This document shows, one piece after another, positions 51,038 to 60,870 of a stretch of 64,000 nucleotides of DNA. Every line of letters begins with the position of its first letter. The stretch's first letter is position 1. Origin of the DNA: Rhodococcus sp. 4CII (GTDB lineage: Bacteria; Actinomycetota; Actinomycetes; Mycobacteriales; Mycobacteriaceae); contig NZ_JACCFE010000002.1 in the NCBI RefSeq assembly GCF_014256275.1, positions 2,542,001-2,606,000 on the forward strand, given 5' to 3'. Both the position numbers and the translations under genes were made by a program. A model generated the notes under the pieces. The model saw only the letters and a program-made list of their open reading frames with translations, did no database searches and was not told where the DNA came from.

Positions 51038-52147
51038 ATGATGGAAGCACTCGCAGCAGTCGCGAGAGAACCGCACACCGAGTTCACCCTCGAGCCGATC
51101 ACCATCGACGGACCGAGGGCCGGCGAGGTACTCGTCGAAATCGAGGCCGTCGGCATCTGCCACACCGACCTCGCCGCCCGCGACGGCGCCCTCCCGACCG
51201 CACTGCCCGCCGTCCTCGGGCACGAAGGATGCGGTGTCGTCCGGGAAGTCGGCGACGGCGTCACCAAGGTCGCACCCGGCGACCGCGTCGCCATCACCTT
51301 CAACAGTTGCGGAACCTGTCCGTCGTGCACCACCGGGGCGCCCTCCTACTGTCACCAGTTCATGCACCTCGCCTACGACGGCGTCCGCGAAGACGGCACC
51401 GGCCCGATCACCACCTCCGACGGTGAATCCCTGACCGGTCTGTTCTTCGGGCAGTCCTCGTTTGCCACCTACAGCCTCGCGTTCGAACGCAACGTGGTGA
51501 AGGTTCCCACCGACGTTCCCGCCGAACTCCTCGCCCCACTGGGCTGCGGCATTCAGACCGGCGCGGGCGCCGTCATGCGCTCCCTGAACTGCCGGCCCGG
51601 ATCCGCGATCCTCGTCGCCGGCGCCGGATCTGTCGGACTGGCCGCCGTCATGGGCGCCGTCGTGCAAGGCTGCACCACCATCATCGCCGTCGAACCCCAC
51701 CAGTCGAGGCGCGATCTCGCCCTCGAACTCGGCGCCACCCACGCCCTCGATCCCGCCGCAGGCCCGGTCGCCGAACAGGTCCGCGCCATCATCCCCGCCG
51801 GCGTGGACTACGCGATCGACACGTCCGGGATACCCGCCGTGATCGAATCGCTCATCGGCTCCATGACCTTCCACGGCAAGGTCGGTCTGATCGGCGTGCC
51901 GGCCGACCCGGAGTCCTCGGTGCCGCTGAACATCATCAACTCCCTCGCCATGGGTCTCACGATCACCGGAATCATCGAGGGCGACAGCGTCCCCGACGAG
52001 TTCATCCCCGAACTTGTCGAGCTGTACAAGGCCGGCCGGTTCCCGCTCGACAAGCTCGTCACCACGTTCCCGTTCGCCAAGATCAACGACGCGGTCGACG
52101 CGCAGCACCGCGGCGAGGTCCTCAAACCCGTGCTCGTGCAGGACTGA
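51038..52147 (+). CDS. Zinc-dependent alcohol dehydrogenase (aryl/allylic alcohol type)
   Basis: A 369-residue class III-like MDR. GICHTDLAARDG (catalytic zinc Cys and proton relay), LGHEGCGVVREVG (His/Glu) and the four-Cys structural zinc loop CGTCPSCTTGAPSYC are complete, and AGAGSVGLAAVMGA binds NAD. It belongs with benzyl-, geraniol- or perillyl-type alcohol dehydrogenases (XylB group). In this operon it would oxidise the primary alcohol made by the P450. ATG 51038 and 51041 are both possible; GGGAGTATTG precedes. Confidence 0.87.
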   Translation: MMEALAAVAREPHTEFTLEPITIDGPRAGEVLVEIEAVGICHTDLAARDGALPTALPAVLGHEGCGVVREVGDGVTKVAPGDRVAITFNSCGTCPSCTTGAPSYCHQFMHLAYDGVREDGTGPITTSDGESLTGLFFGQSSFATYSLAFERNVVKVPTDVPAELLAPLGCGIQTGAGAVMRSLNCRPGSAILVAGAGSVGLAAVMGAVVQGCTTIIAVEPHQSRRDLALELGATHALDPAAGPVAEQVRAIIPAGVDYAIDTSGIPAVIESLIGSMTFHGKVGLIGVPADPESSVPLNIINSLAMGLTITGIIEGDSVPDEFIPELVELYKAGRFPLDKLVTTFPFAKINDAVDAQHRGEVLKPVLVQD

Positions 52148-52183
52148 CCACCCCCTCACCGAACTTCCCGAGAAGGACACCCG

Positions 52184-53620
<1,437 letters not shown>

Positions 53621-53626
53621 CCCACC

Positions 53627-53662
53627 GGGTGCGGCCGTGCGATTTTTCGCACGGCCGCACCC
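53627..53662. terminator. Hairpin terminator of the P450 operon
   Basis: 16-bp stem GGGTGCGGCCGTGCGA / TCGCACGGCCGCACCC with a TTTT loop, right after the aldehyde dehydrogenase stop. Confidence 0.8.
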
Positions 53663-53694
53663 GCATACCCCGGCAAAAGAGAGAAGGAGACGTC

Positions 53695-53976
53695 GTGACC
53701 AGGGAAGAACTCGACATGCTCGACTTCGCGGTCAAATGGGCACCCTTCGGCGGCGGCGACGAACACATCCTCCCCGAATTCGGGATCTTTCCGGCCGTGT
53801 TCTATCGCCGGTTGCAGCGTCTCCTCGCCCGCCACGCCACCGTCGACGACAGCGTCAGGCTGCGGCTCGACGAGCTGTGCACGAACAAACTCGCGCCCGC
53901 ACCGACGGGCAGGAAGCGGTCGTACTCGCGGGTCCGGACCGCGCGCTCGAGCACGTCTCCGGCACGAACCAGGTGA
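53695..53976 (+). CDS. Small DUF3263-like protein
   Basis: A 93-residue protein. The first ~60 residues (MLDFAVKWAPFGGGDEHILP, then EFGIFPAVFYRRLQRLLAR) match the short helical DUF3263 pattern of actinobacteria, which looks like a winged-helix remnant and has no proven role. The C-terminal ~30 residues are basic and low in order (TGRKRSYSRVRTARSSTSPARTR), perhaps a shifted or DNA-binding tail. GTG 53695 follows GAGAAGGAGA. It is separated from the P450 operon by a terminator. Confidence 0.6.
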   Translation: MTREELDMLDFAVKWAPFGGGDEHILPEFGIFPAVFYRRLQRLLARHATVDDSVRLRLDELCTNKLAPAPTGRKRSYSRVRTARSSTSPARTR

Positions 53977-54098
53977 CACCTTCACAGAAGATCTCAGTCA
54001 CAACGTAGTTCGTCCCTCGAAAGTTCTCGGCAGCCCATCCGGCCTACCGCCACCGTCGTCTTCGGCACCATGCTCCCATCGCAGACCGATCGGAAAAT

Positions 54099-54120
54099 TA
54101 CATCAATCTACTTTGATGTA
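54099..54120. promoter_or_regulatory. ArsR-type operator
   Basis: TACATCAA-N6-TTGATGTA, a perfect 8-bp inverted repeat 20 bp before the arsR-arsC start, of the ATCAA-N6-TTGAT type used by ArsR/SmtB repressors. Confidence 0.75.
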
Positions 54121-54140
54121 TCTGGTGGTATGCTCGTGTC

Positions 54141-54899
54141 GTGGTATCGGTCCGTCAACCCGTCCCGTCCTTCGTGCAGCTGGCCGCTCATCCGTTGCGC
54201 TGGCAGCTGTTGACGACCCTGTCCGGCAGTGACTACCGGGTGCGGGAGATGGTGACGCTGATCGGTGAGCCGCAGAACCTGATTTCCTACCACCTGCGCC
54301 TGCTGCGCGACGGCGGACTGGTGAAGGCCACCCGCAGCAGTTTCGACGGCCGCGACAGCTACTACCACCTGAACCTGAGCCTCTGCGCTCAGATGCTGGC
54401 CGGAACGGGCGCCGCACTCCACCCGGCGCTCGACCTGATCCCCACAACCGCGCCGCTCGACCCGACTACACACCTGGCGGTGTTGTTCGTGTGCACCGGG
54501 AACAGCGCCCGCTCCGCCATCGCGGAAGCACTGCTGCGCCGCCACACCGACGGCCTCGTCGAAACAATCAGCGCCGGCACCCGCCCTAAATCGCACATGC
54601 ACCCCAATGCGGTCCGGGTGCTACGAGAAGAGTTCGGAATCGACATCTCCGACCAGGATCCCCGCCACCTCGATACCCTCGCCGACCTCCGGTTCGACAC
54701 CGTAATCACCCTGTGCGACAGGGCCCGCGAGGTCTGTCCGGAGTTCGGCGACGACACACGCTGGATCCATTGGAGCATTCCCGATCCGGCGTCGGCAGGG
54801 GACACCGACGCGGACACCTACCCAGCCTTCCAGGCCACCGCCACCGAGATCGACACCCGCATCCGGTACCTGCTGCCGACCCTTACCGCCGAACCGTGA
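54141..54899 (+). CDS. ArsR repressor-arsenate reductase (ArsC) fusion
   Basis: A 252-residue fusion. Residues 1-~100 form an ArsR-type winged helix (MVTLIGEPQNLISYHLRLLR, DGGLV), without the usual CxC metal motif in the recognition helix. Residues ~110-250 are a low-molecular-weight phosphatase-like reductase: VLFVCTGNSARSAIAEALL has the CX5R loop with Cys118, and TLCDRAREVC supplies the two redox cysteines of thioredoxin-coupled ArsC. It would reduce arsenate to arsenite and regulate its own promoter. No arsenite exporter is adjacent. GTG 54141 is the likely start. Confidence 0.85.
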   Translation: MVSVRQPVPSFVQLAAHPLRWQLLTTLSGSDYRVREMVTLIGEPQNLISYHLRLLRDGGLVKATRSSFDGRDSYYHLNLSLCAQMLAGTGAALHPALDLIPTTAPLDPTTHLAVLFVCTGNSARSAIAEALLRRHTDGLVETISAGTRPKSHMHPNAVRVLREEFGIDISDQDPRHLDTLADLRFDTVITLCDRAREVCPEFGDDTRWIHWSIPDPASAGDTDADTYPAFQATATEIDTRIRYLLPTLTAEP

Positions 54900-54912
54900 A
54901 AAGGAGTGCCCG

Positions 54913-55314
54913 ATGACCACCCCGGACCAATACGCCAGCGTCCGCTACCTCGTCGACGACGTGCCCGCCGCCATCGCCTTCTACACCCGCCACCTCGGCT
55001 TCACCCTGCACACCAACCCGGCCCCCGCCTTCGCCGACGTGATCCGCGGCTCCCTGCGCCTACTGCTGTCCGGCCCGGCCACCTCCGGCGCTCGCGCCAC
55101 CCCCACCGACATCACCGGCCCGGGCGGCAACCGCATCCACCTCATCGTCAGCGACCTCGACGCCGAGATCGCCCGCCTGCGCGATGCCGACGTCGCATTC
55201 CGCAGCGACGTCGTCACCGGCCCCGGCGGCCGCCAGATCCTGATCGCCGACCCCGCCGGCAATCTGATCGAACTCTTCCAGCCCGCCGCCCGCACGCCTC
55301 CCCACCGATCCTGA
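54913..55314 (+). CDS. VOC/glyoxalase-family protein
   Basis: A 133-residue vicinal-oxygen-chelate protein with two babab units: VRYLVDDVPAAIAFYTRHLGF at the start and GGRQILIADPAGNLIELFQP at the end. Cysteines of the C-As lyase ArsI are absent, so an organoarsenical lyase role is not supported. It follows ArsR-ArsC by 13 bp, so it is co-transcribed, and may help with stress or with a chelated metabolite. AAAGGAGTGCCCG precedes ATG 54913. Confidence 0.78.
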   Translation: MTTPDQYASVRYLVDDVPAAIAFYTRHLGFTLHTNPAPAFADVIRGSLRLLLSGPATSGARATPTDITGPGGNRIHLIVSDLDAEIARLRDADVAFRSDVVTGPGGRQILIADPAGNLIELFQPAARTPPHRS

Positions 55315-55318
55315 CCGA

Positions 55319-55445
55319 AACTCGGCGACCTGCACGAACAGCAACTCGTCGCCGGGCTCGAAGGTGCGGGTGTCGGAGCGGTCGAGCAGCTCGTCGTACT
55401 CCTTCTCGGCGGCTTCCAGATCCCAGGAGCACCGGACGAGTTCGC
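55319..55445 (-). pseudogene. Fragment of a PaaX-like regulator gene (C-terminal part)
   Basis: On the minus strand this stretch encodes CELVRCSWDLEAAEKEYDEL, then LDRSDTRTFEPGDELLFVQV, AEFR. It lines up with the segment RAWDLTDLAESYQTLL ... EPGDDDELLLAYIELVS of the intact PaaX protein next door (55511-56356). There is no start, no winged helix and no continuation on either side. It is the remnant of a second, related paaX gene. Confidence 0.6.
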
Positions 55446-55508
55446 ACGGCACCGCGTCGAGAGCTATATCGACTAGGGCGGCGCCGACGGCGGACGCGTC
55501 ACCACCGC
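55446..55508 (+). pseudogene. 62-bp fragment of an aldehyde dehydrogenase gene
   Basis: Base for base it matches 53173-53234 of the intact aldehyde dehydrogenase with five differences; one turns the Lys codon of YIDKG into a TAG stop. Nothing of the gene is present on either side. It joins the paaX fragment directly, so a rearrangement joined two broken genes here. Confidence 0.7.
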
Positions 55509-55510
55509 GG

Positions 55511-56356
55511 CTATTTCGGTGCGGATTCCTCGACGACCCTGAGCCAGTGCGCATGCGCCTGCGCCGACCACTGTTCGCGGCGTCGCTGGAAGAGCACCGC
55601 GCCGTCACGGCCGATCCATTCCGGCAAGAGTTCCTTGGGGAGTTGTGGGTCGAGCCTCATGAACCTCTGTTGCAGACTCACGAGTTCGATGTAGGCAAGC
55701 AGGAGTTCATCGTCGTCGCCCGGCTCGGATGCACCGTCCTGTGTGAGCAGTGTTTGGTAGCTTTCGGCTAGGTCGGTCAGATCCCACGCTCGATCCACGA
55801 CTTCGTGGTTGCCCAGCCCTCCCGGGCGAAGATTGCCGGTGAGAACGAGTGCCGATTCGGTCAGACCGAGCGTCGAGATCAATTCGCTCAGTTCTCGTGC
55901 CCTGTCGACGTGCGGTGTAACCCAGACTCCTGGGGTCGGATTGCCCATCCCCAACCAGGTCAGGCCTCCGTTGAGACGGTTGCGAACCGAGTTCTTGCGC
56001 TGGGGCACCGTTATCGTCAGCACGAGCCATTCGTCGTTCCACGGCGATGGCCCGTCGAGGAACGCATGCGACCGCTTGATACCGTCGGCGGCCAGCGCCC
56101 GACCGTGGTCGGCGAGATGCCAGCGCACCCCACGACCGACGCGTTCCCGCTTGATCCACTTGGCCGATGCTGCGCGCGAGAGCAATTGCCGCGCAGCGTG
56201 ATCCTCGATCCCCATCCCACCGAGGACCTTCATCAATGCGGCGGTCCACGCTCCCTCTTCGGCGTCGTACAAGAACTCGCCGATGACCGTCAACAGCATC
56301 GACCGCGCACTCGGCGGCGGCAGTGGCTGCCGAGCAAGACGGTTCGACGCTATCAA
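55511..56356 (-). CDS. PaaX-family transcriptional regulator
   Basis: A 281-residue PaaX-type repressor. Residues ~17-75 form the N-terminal winged helix (LLTVIGEFLYDAEEGAWTAA, LMKVLGGMGIEDHAARQLLS, RAASAKWIKRERVGRGVRWH), the middle is the PaaX Cas2-like domain (WVTPHVDRARELSELI), and the C-terminus has RAWDLTDLAESY and RFMRLDPQLPKELLP. PaaX proteins bind aryl-CoA such as phenylacetyl-CoA. The start is TTG 56356: AGGAGGA is at the right distance and there is no ATG near. It follows the ligase, SDR and transporter genes on the same strand, so the inducer is probably the acyl-CoA made by that ligase. Confidence 0.85.
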   Translation of the reverse strand: MIASNRLARQPLPPPSARSMLLTVIGEFLYDAEEGAWTAALMKVLGGMGIEDHAARQLLSRAASAKWIKRERVGRGVRWHLADHGRALAADGIKRSHAFLDGPSPWNDEWLVLTITVPQRKNSVRNRLNGGLTWLGMGNPTPGVWVTPHVDRARELSELISTLGLTESALVLTGNLRPGGLGNHEVVDRAWDLTDLAESYQTLLTQDGASEPGDDDELLLAYIELVSLQQRFMRLDPQLPKELLPEWIGRDGAVLFQRRREQWSAQAHAHWLRVVEESAPK

Positions 56357-56365
56357 TGAGTCCTC

Positions 56366-58255
56366 CTACTGTGTCGCAACGAACGTACTCACTTCGACCC
56401 GTGAAAAGAACTCGTAGGCCCCCAACTTCTCCTCCAACGACTCGATGTCGACGCTCGACGCGGATGCGGGTGTCAGCGTCACGGTCACTTCTCGACGCAG
56501 ACCGGTGTCGTCGAGCGCGATATCGCAGACTACGGGTGCCCGGCTCGAGCTCGACACGACGTGACGAACCTCGTCCTTCAAAGCCAGTGCGCGGAGCGCA
56601 GGCTTCGATATCTTACCGACGGGAGTCAGCGGCAGCCGATCCAGCACCGTGACATGGACCGGGGTAGCCGCTTTCTCCTGCACATGTTCGCGGCAGAACT
56701 GCAACAGGTCGGCGGACTCGGCAACATAGCCCGCCTTGAGCTGAACATACGCGACCGGCATCTCCCCCTTCGCCTGGTCCGGTCGACCCACGGCAGCCAC
56801 CACCTCTACCGCCGGATGCGAGCCCAGCGCCTCCTCGATGTCTCGTGGATCGATATTGTGACCACCACGAATGATCAGATCCTTGCTGCGTCCCGACACC
56901 CAGACGAATCCCGCGTCGTCCACGGTTCCCAGGTCGCCCGTCCGTCCCCACACTCCCCCGCCGGGCACACCGGCCACGAAGAAGCCGGCATCGAGATGCG
57001 CATCGTGGTATCCGGGGCTTACAGTCGGTCCGCCGATCAGCAACTCGCCCTGCTCCCCTGGATTGCAGTCACGAATCCACTGGCCGTCGATATCGAGAAT
57101 GACAGCGCGCACCTGGGAGTGCGGCAGGGGCCGGCCGGCAGAGCCCACGCGCGGTTCGACACCGTCGTTCGGATGCCCGGTGATCGTTCCGTGAAACTCT
57201 GTGCCGCCCCAACATTCGCGCAGCCAGATGCCGAACCGATCGTGGAAAGTCCGGATCAGAGCAGTGGACACCGTGCTTCCGCCGACGTGGAAGTCGGTCA
57301 GCGTCGTCGAGCCCTTCGGTGCGTCCGCGGCGTTCAAGATCGCGAATGCTGTCGTCGGGGTGGCCATCGTCGATGTCATACCGTAGCGCTCGACGATCGC
57401 CCAGAAATTCTCGACAACGTCCCGTGACCGGAAGCCACCGGACGTCAAAGTCAGCAACGTCTGTCCGTAGACAACCGATCGAAGTGCAAGCGCGATGCTT
57501 CCGCCGCAGTGAAAGTTCGGCATACCGTGGCCGACCACGGCACCTTCCTCGCACCCCATCAGTGCTCCGACGTTCCACGCCACGACGAGTTGACCGCTCT
57601 GCGACATGCGCACCAATTTCGGCGCACCCGTCGTGCCACCGGTAGGCATGACCATCGCATCCCGATGGGGGTCGTCCTCGACGTCGACGGTGCGGCCGCG
57701 ATGTTCGGTCAATGCTTCAGTGAACGTGCTGTTGTCACCGCCGACGAGAAGGACATCCCGAAGCGTCGGGACACTGGTCAGAACCGCATTGGCGTCCACA
57801 CCGCGTTCTCGAAGGATCTCGTCGGTCGTGACCAGAACGGTCGCCGAGGTGAGCTTCAGGATGTTGACGAGCGAGGCGAGTTCGAGAAAGGGGTTCAGCG
57901 GCACGGCCGTACCCACCCGCTGAGCACCCCAGGTGGCGAACAATCCCTCGGGCACCATCGGAACCATCACGGCGACGACACTCGGTGCGTCCGCAGCACG
58001 CTCGAGGAACACCGATGCCGATGCCTCCACCCCTCCGAGCAGCTCGCGATAGGTGACCTCTCGGGTCGGCGTCATGAAGTCCGGACCGTCGAGATGCAGA
58101 ATCGCACTCTTGTCGGGGTGCCGACGAGCCGATTCGGAAAGACATGCGTGAATGGTCGAGCCGGGTAGCAGGTGCTGGTGTCGCTGCTGTTCCACGTCGA
58201 GGATGTCCTCGCTCGACCGGACACGACGGCGCACCAAGGGCGCACGTGTGCTCAT
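56366..58255 (-). CDS. Acyl-CoA synthetase (AMP-forming), cluster-specific
   Basis: A 629-residue adenylate-forming ligase, about 70 residues longer than usual because of a C-terminal extension that resembles a small alpha/beta unit (VTVTLTPASASSVDIESLEE). The phosphate loop is VMPTGGTTGAPKLVRMSQ, the A5 region VGGSTVSTALIRTFHDRF and ECWGGTEFHG, then GRTGDLGTVDDAGFVWVSGRSKDLIIRGG and the catalytic Lys in LTPVGKISKPAL. It is co-transcribed with the SDR, transporter and PaaX. It probably activates the acid that becomes the substrate of the BcrBC-like reductase/dehydratase encoded divergently. Confidence 0.85.
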   Translation of the reverse strand: MSTRAPLVRRRVRSSEDILDVEQQRHQHLLPGSTIHACLSESARRHPDKSAILHLDGPDFMTPTREVTYRELLGGVEASASVFLERAADAPSVVAVMVPMVPEGLFATWGAQRVGTAVPLNPFLELASLVNILKLTSATVLVTTDEILRERGVDANAVLTSVPTLRDVLLVGGDNSTFTEALTEHRGRTVDVEDDPHRDAMVMPTGGTTGAPKLVRMSQSGQLVVAWNVGALMGCEEGAVVGHGMPNFHCGGSIALALRSVVYGQTLLTLTSGGFRSRDVVENFWAIVERYGMTSTMATPTTAFAILNAADAPKGSTTLTDFHVGGSTVSTALIRTFHDRFGIWLRECWGGTEFHGTITGHPNDGVEPRVGSAGRPLPHSQVRAVILDIDGQWIRDCNPGEQGELLIGGPTVSPGYHDAHLDAGFFVAGVPGGGVWGRTGDLGTVDDAGFVWVSGRSKDLIIRGGHNIDPRDIEEALGSHPAVEVVAAVGRPDQAKGEMPVAYVQLKAGYVAESADLLQFCREHVQEKAATPVHVTVLDRLPLTPVGKISKPALRALALKDEVRHVVSSSSRAPVVCDIALDDTGLRREVTVTLTPASASSVDIESLEEKLGAYEFFSRVEVSTFVATQ

Positions 58256-58256
58256 C

Positions 58257-59069
58257 TCAGGCAACGGAGATACCACCGTTCACACTGATCACCTGTCCTG
58301 TGATTCTGCGCGAGAGTGGAGAGGCGAGGAACAGAATTGCGTCGGCCAGATCCTCGGGCTCGGTCAGACCCAGCTGAGCCTGAGAAACGATCTTGTCGAA
58401 GATCTTCTTGCTGAACTCGGCATTCATGGCCCGATCGTACGATCCGGTGTTGACGATGAGTGACGGTGTCAGAACATTGACACGAACGCCGTATCGCTTG
58501 GCTTCGACAGCGAGGGTTTGCGAGAATGTCACGATCGCAGCCATCGCGGCACCGATTCCGGTCTCTCCCGGGGTGGGGACCTTCGCTGCGTCCGACGCGA
58601 TGGTGACGATCGCGCCGTGTCCGCGCTCGCGCATCACGGGCACGACGGCCCTGCTCATCAAGATCGGCCCGATTGCCTGCTGAACCAAGATGTCGATCAA
58701 CTTGCCGGGTTCGATGTCGTGCAGCAACGTGGGCTGATATTGCGCGACCGTAGAGTTGACGAGAACATCGACTGCGCCCAGATGTTCGTGTGCCTGCCGG
58801 ACGACTTCGTCCGCTGCCCCGGCTTCGTTGACATCTGCGGCGACGAACAGGACGTCGCATCCGGGATTGGTCTCTGCGAGCCGGGCAAGTGCGTCCTTGC
58901 CGCGACGTTCGTTGCGGCCGACCAGTACCTGCTTCGTCGCTCCTGCGTCGGCGAAGTATCTCGCGGTGGCGAGACCCACCCCCGACGTCCCACCCGCAAT
59001 GAGAATGCCTGAGCCGGAGAAGTCGTACCCGCGCTGCGCGGACAGTTGCGATGTGTGGGGAGCGTTCAC
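58257..59069 (-). CDS. SDR homologue lacking the catalytic Tyr and Lys
   Basis: A 270-residue SDR-fold protein. The Rossmann turn IAGGTSGVGLATA and the C-terminal ITGQVISVNGG are intact. Aligned to BadH through ASDAAKVPTPGE, the active serine is kept (Ser159) but the catalytic Tyr is Ile172 and the Lys is Met176 (GIGAAM); NNAG is also replaced by NSTV. A normal hydride transfer is therefore unlikely. It may bind NAD(P) or an acyl-CoA as a structural or regulatory protein, or use another mechanism. GTG 59069 overlaps the transporter stop. Confidence 0.78.
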   Translation of the reverse strand: MNAPHTSQLSAQRGYDFSGSGILIAGGTSGVGLATARYFADAGATKQVLVGRNERRGKDALARLAETNPGCDVLFVAADVNEAGAADEVVRQAHEHLGAVDVLVNSTVAQYQPTLLHDIEPGKLIDILVQQAIGPILMSRAVVPVMRERGHGAIVTIASDAAKVPTPGETGIGAAMAAIVTFSQTLAVEAKRYGVRVNVLTPSLIVNTGSYDRAMNAEFSKKIFDKIVSQAQLGLTEPEDLADAILFLASPLSRRITGQVISVNGGISVA

Positions 59070-60448
59070 TGTGTGTTGCTCGCTTTCATTGAAGGTGACG
59101 GAGACGTCTGTGTGATTGCCGAGTCCTGCTGCGGAGCGTGAATCTTGACGATGTAGGCGGCGCTGACGGCACCGAGAGCGCATAGTGCGAGGCACAGCGC
59201 GCTGACGGTCCAGACACCGCCGGCGGTGGGCTCGAGCGCGGTCGCGACCAGTGGTGCGAATCCGGCAACCAGCGCCGCCAGTTGCATTCCGAACGATCCT
59301 GCGGTGTATCGCACAGCGGCGGGCAGGCTCTCGACGACGAAGGCCGGGAAGATACCGTTGACCACCGCGTGCCCCAGCCCCGCGACGAGGATGAGTGAGA
59401 TGAACACCAGCGCCAGGTTGCCGACGCCGAGCATGGCGAAGTAGAAGAACAGAAGTACGGCCTCGCTGAGCAAACCGAAGACGATGAGTCTGCTCCGGCT
59501 GACCTTGTCGGAGAGTGCCCCCCATACCGGGTTCATGAGGACGACGACCAGCGTGGCTGCAGAGACCACCCACAACATGCTCGTTCGAGGGATACCCGAC
59601 TGGTTGACGGCATAACTGAGGCTGTACACGGTGATGACGTACCAGATGGACATCATTCCGGCCATGATGAACGTGATACCGAGGATCGTCATCGGATGCT
59701 TGGACAGCGCGTCGCGGATCGGATTGTGCTTGACCGCAGCCGCGTCAGAGGACGAAGCGGCACGGTCGGCCTGACTCTGCTTGAAGTCGGGCGTCTCGTC
59801 CAGACCGCGGCGGATCAACATTCCGACGAGGACGATGACGGCACTGAGCAGGAACGGAATCCGCCAACCCCACGAATTGAACCGTTCGTCCGGCATCAAC
59901 GTGACGACGGCGAAGACGATCGTCGCGAGGAGGGTTCCGCCCTGGGCGCCCGCGGTAGAGAAACTGCCGTAGAAGCCACGCTTGTCCTTCGGGGCATGTT
60001 CGACCGAGATCAGGACAGCGCCACCCAGTTCACCGCCGACTGCGAGTCCCTGCAGGACCCGCAGGACGACGAGGAGAACCGGGGCAAACGAACCGATCGA
60101 GTCGTACGTCGGGAGCAAACCGATGCACACGGTCGCGGCGCCCATGACGGAAATCGTGAGCAACACCGCGGTCCGGCGGCCGTACTTGTCGCCGATGTAG
60201 CCGAACAGCAACCCGCCGAGTGGGCGAGCTACGTATCCTGCGGCGAAGGTGGCGAAGGACAGCAGCAGTGCGACGTGGGTGCTGACGTCGCGGAAGAAGA
60301 GGTCGCTGAAGACGAGGGCTGCGGCAGTTCCGTAGGCGACGAGGTCGTAGTACTCGATCGCCGATCCCGAGAAGGCGGCAAGAGATGCACGCCGGGACGT
60401 TGTTTTCGATGGTGGCGTGACTATGTCGAGAGGCAGGGACGAAGTCAT
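59066..60448 (-). CDS. MHS-family MFS transporter
   Basis: A 460-residue, twelve-helix symporter. SAIEYYDLVAYGTAA and PLGGLLFGYIGDKYGRR (motif A), RVLQGLAVGGELGGA and the RRGLDETPDF loop mark the metabolite:H+ symporter type that carries aromatic and other organic acids. It is related to the carrier at 14789. The two genes downstream overlap or abut it, so import, SDR, ligase and PaaX form one unit. It is divergent from the BcrBC-like genes. Confidence 0.87.
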   Translation of the reverse strand: MTSSLPLDIVTPPSKTTSRRASLAAFSGSAIEYYDLVAYGTAAALVFSDLFFRDVSTHVALLLSFATFAAGYVARPLGGLLFGYIGDKYGRRTAVLLTISVMGAATVCIGLLPTYDSIGSFAPVLLVVLRVLQGLAVGGELGGAVLISVEHAPKDKRGFYGSFSTAGAQGGTLLATIVFAVVTLMPDERFNSWGWRIPFLLSAVIVLVGMLIRRGLDETPDFKQSQADRAASSSDAAAVKHNPIRDALSKHPMTILGITFIMAGMMSIWYVITVYSLSYAVNQSGIPRTSMLWVVSAATLVVVLMNPVWGALSDKVSRSRLIVFGLLSEAVLLFFYFAMLGVGNLALVFISLILVAGLGHAVVNGIFPAFVVESLPAAVRYTAGSFGMQLAALVAGFAPLVATALEPTAGGVWTVSALCLALCALGAVSAAYIVKIHAPQQDSAITQTSPSPSMKASNTQ

Positions 60449-60870
60449 ATCTGCTCCTGGAGCACTGGAAGAGGAGGGATCGCGACGAAGGGTCGACCGC
60501 GACGTCGATTGCCGAGCGGTCCGCGAATGGAATGACCATAAAATGTGACGTGCATCTCGTCAAGTGGACCGGCCGGACGGATTCGTGTGAGGCCTGTTGC
60601 ATGCAAACGTATTTCGTCATTTCGCGCGAGCCGGCAGCAAGCCGCCGCACATCGCTCCCATGATCTCGGTTCGCACATTCGTAGCCTCCACATCCGTCTC
60701 GCACTCATCAGAGTAGCCCATCTAGCTGCAACGTTGTACAAATTTTTAAACATCTAGTTGCAACTTGTGAAAAATGGGCGCATGATCGCTCCTGTCGGGT
60801 ACGTCACAGCCGAAGACGCGTGCCTGGGTCCAGCGCCATGAGTTACACGAGAAAAGGACGGGCGAGAACC
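60449..60870. promoter_or_regulatory. 422-bp divergent promoter of the BcrBC-like system
   Basis: No gene is supported in either direction, although the BcrC-like frame is open back to GTG 60820 and ATG 60838. The region is clearly richer in A/T than its surroundings, especially 60700-60775. The direct repeat at 60721/60753 is the main feature. Confidence 0.55.
60721..60768 (+). repeat. Direct repeat TCTAGYTGCAAC-TTGT (putative PaaX operator)
   Basis: TCTAGCTGCAACGTTGT (60721-60737) and TCTAGTTGCAACTTGT (60753-60768) repeat at 32-bp spacing, three helical turns, so a regulator could bind both on one DNA face. An AATTTTTAAA stretch lies between them. Confidence 0.6.

Noticed and set aside
54913..55314. 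C-As lyase ArsI for the VOC protein beside ArsR-ArsC
   Set aside because: The protein has no cysteines, which ArsI needs to bind trivalent organoarsenicals.
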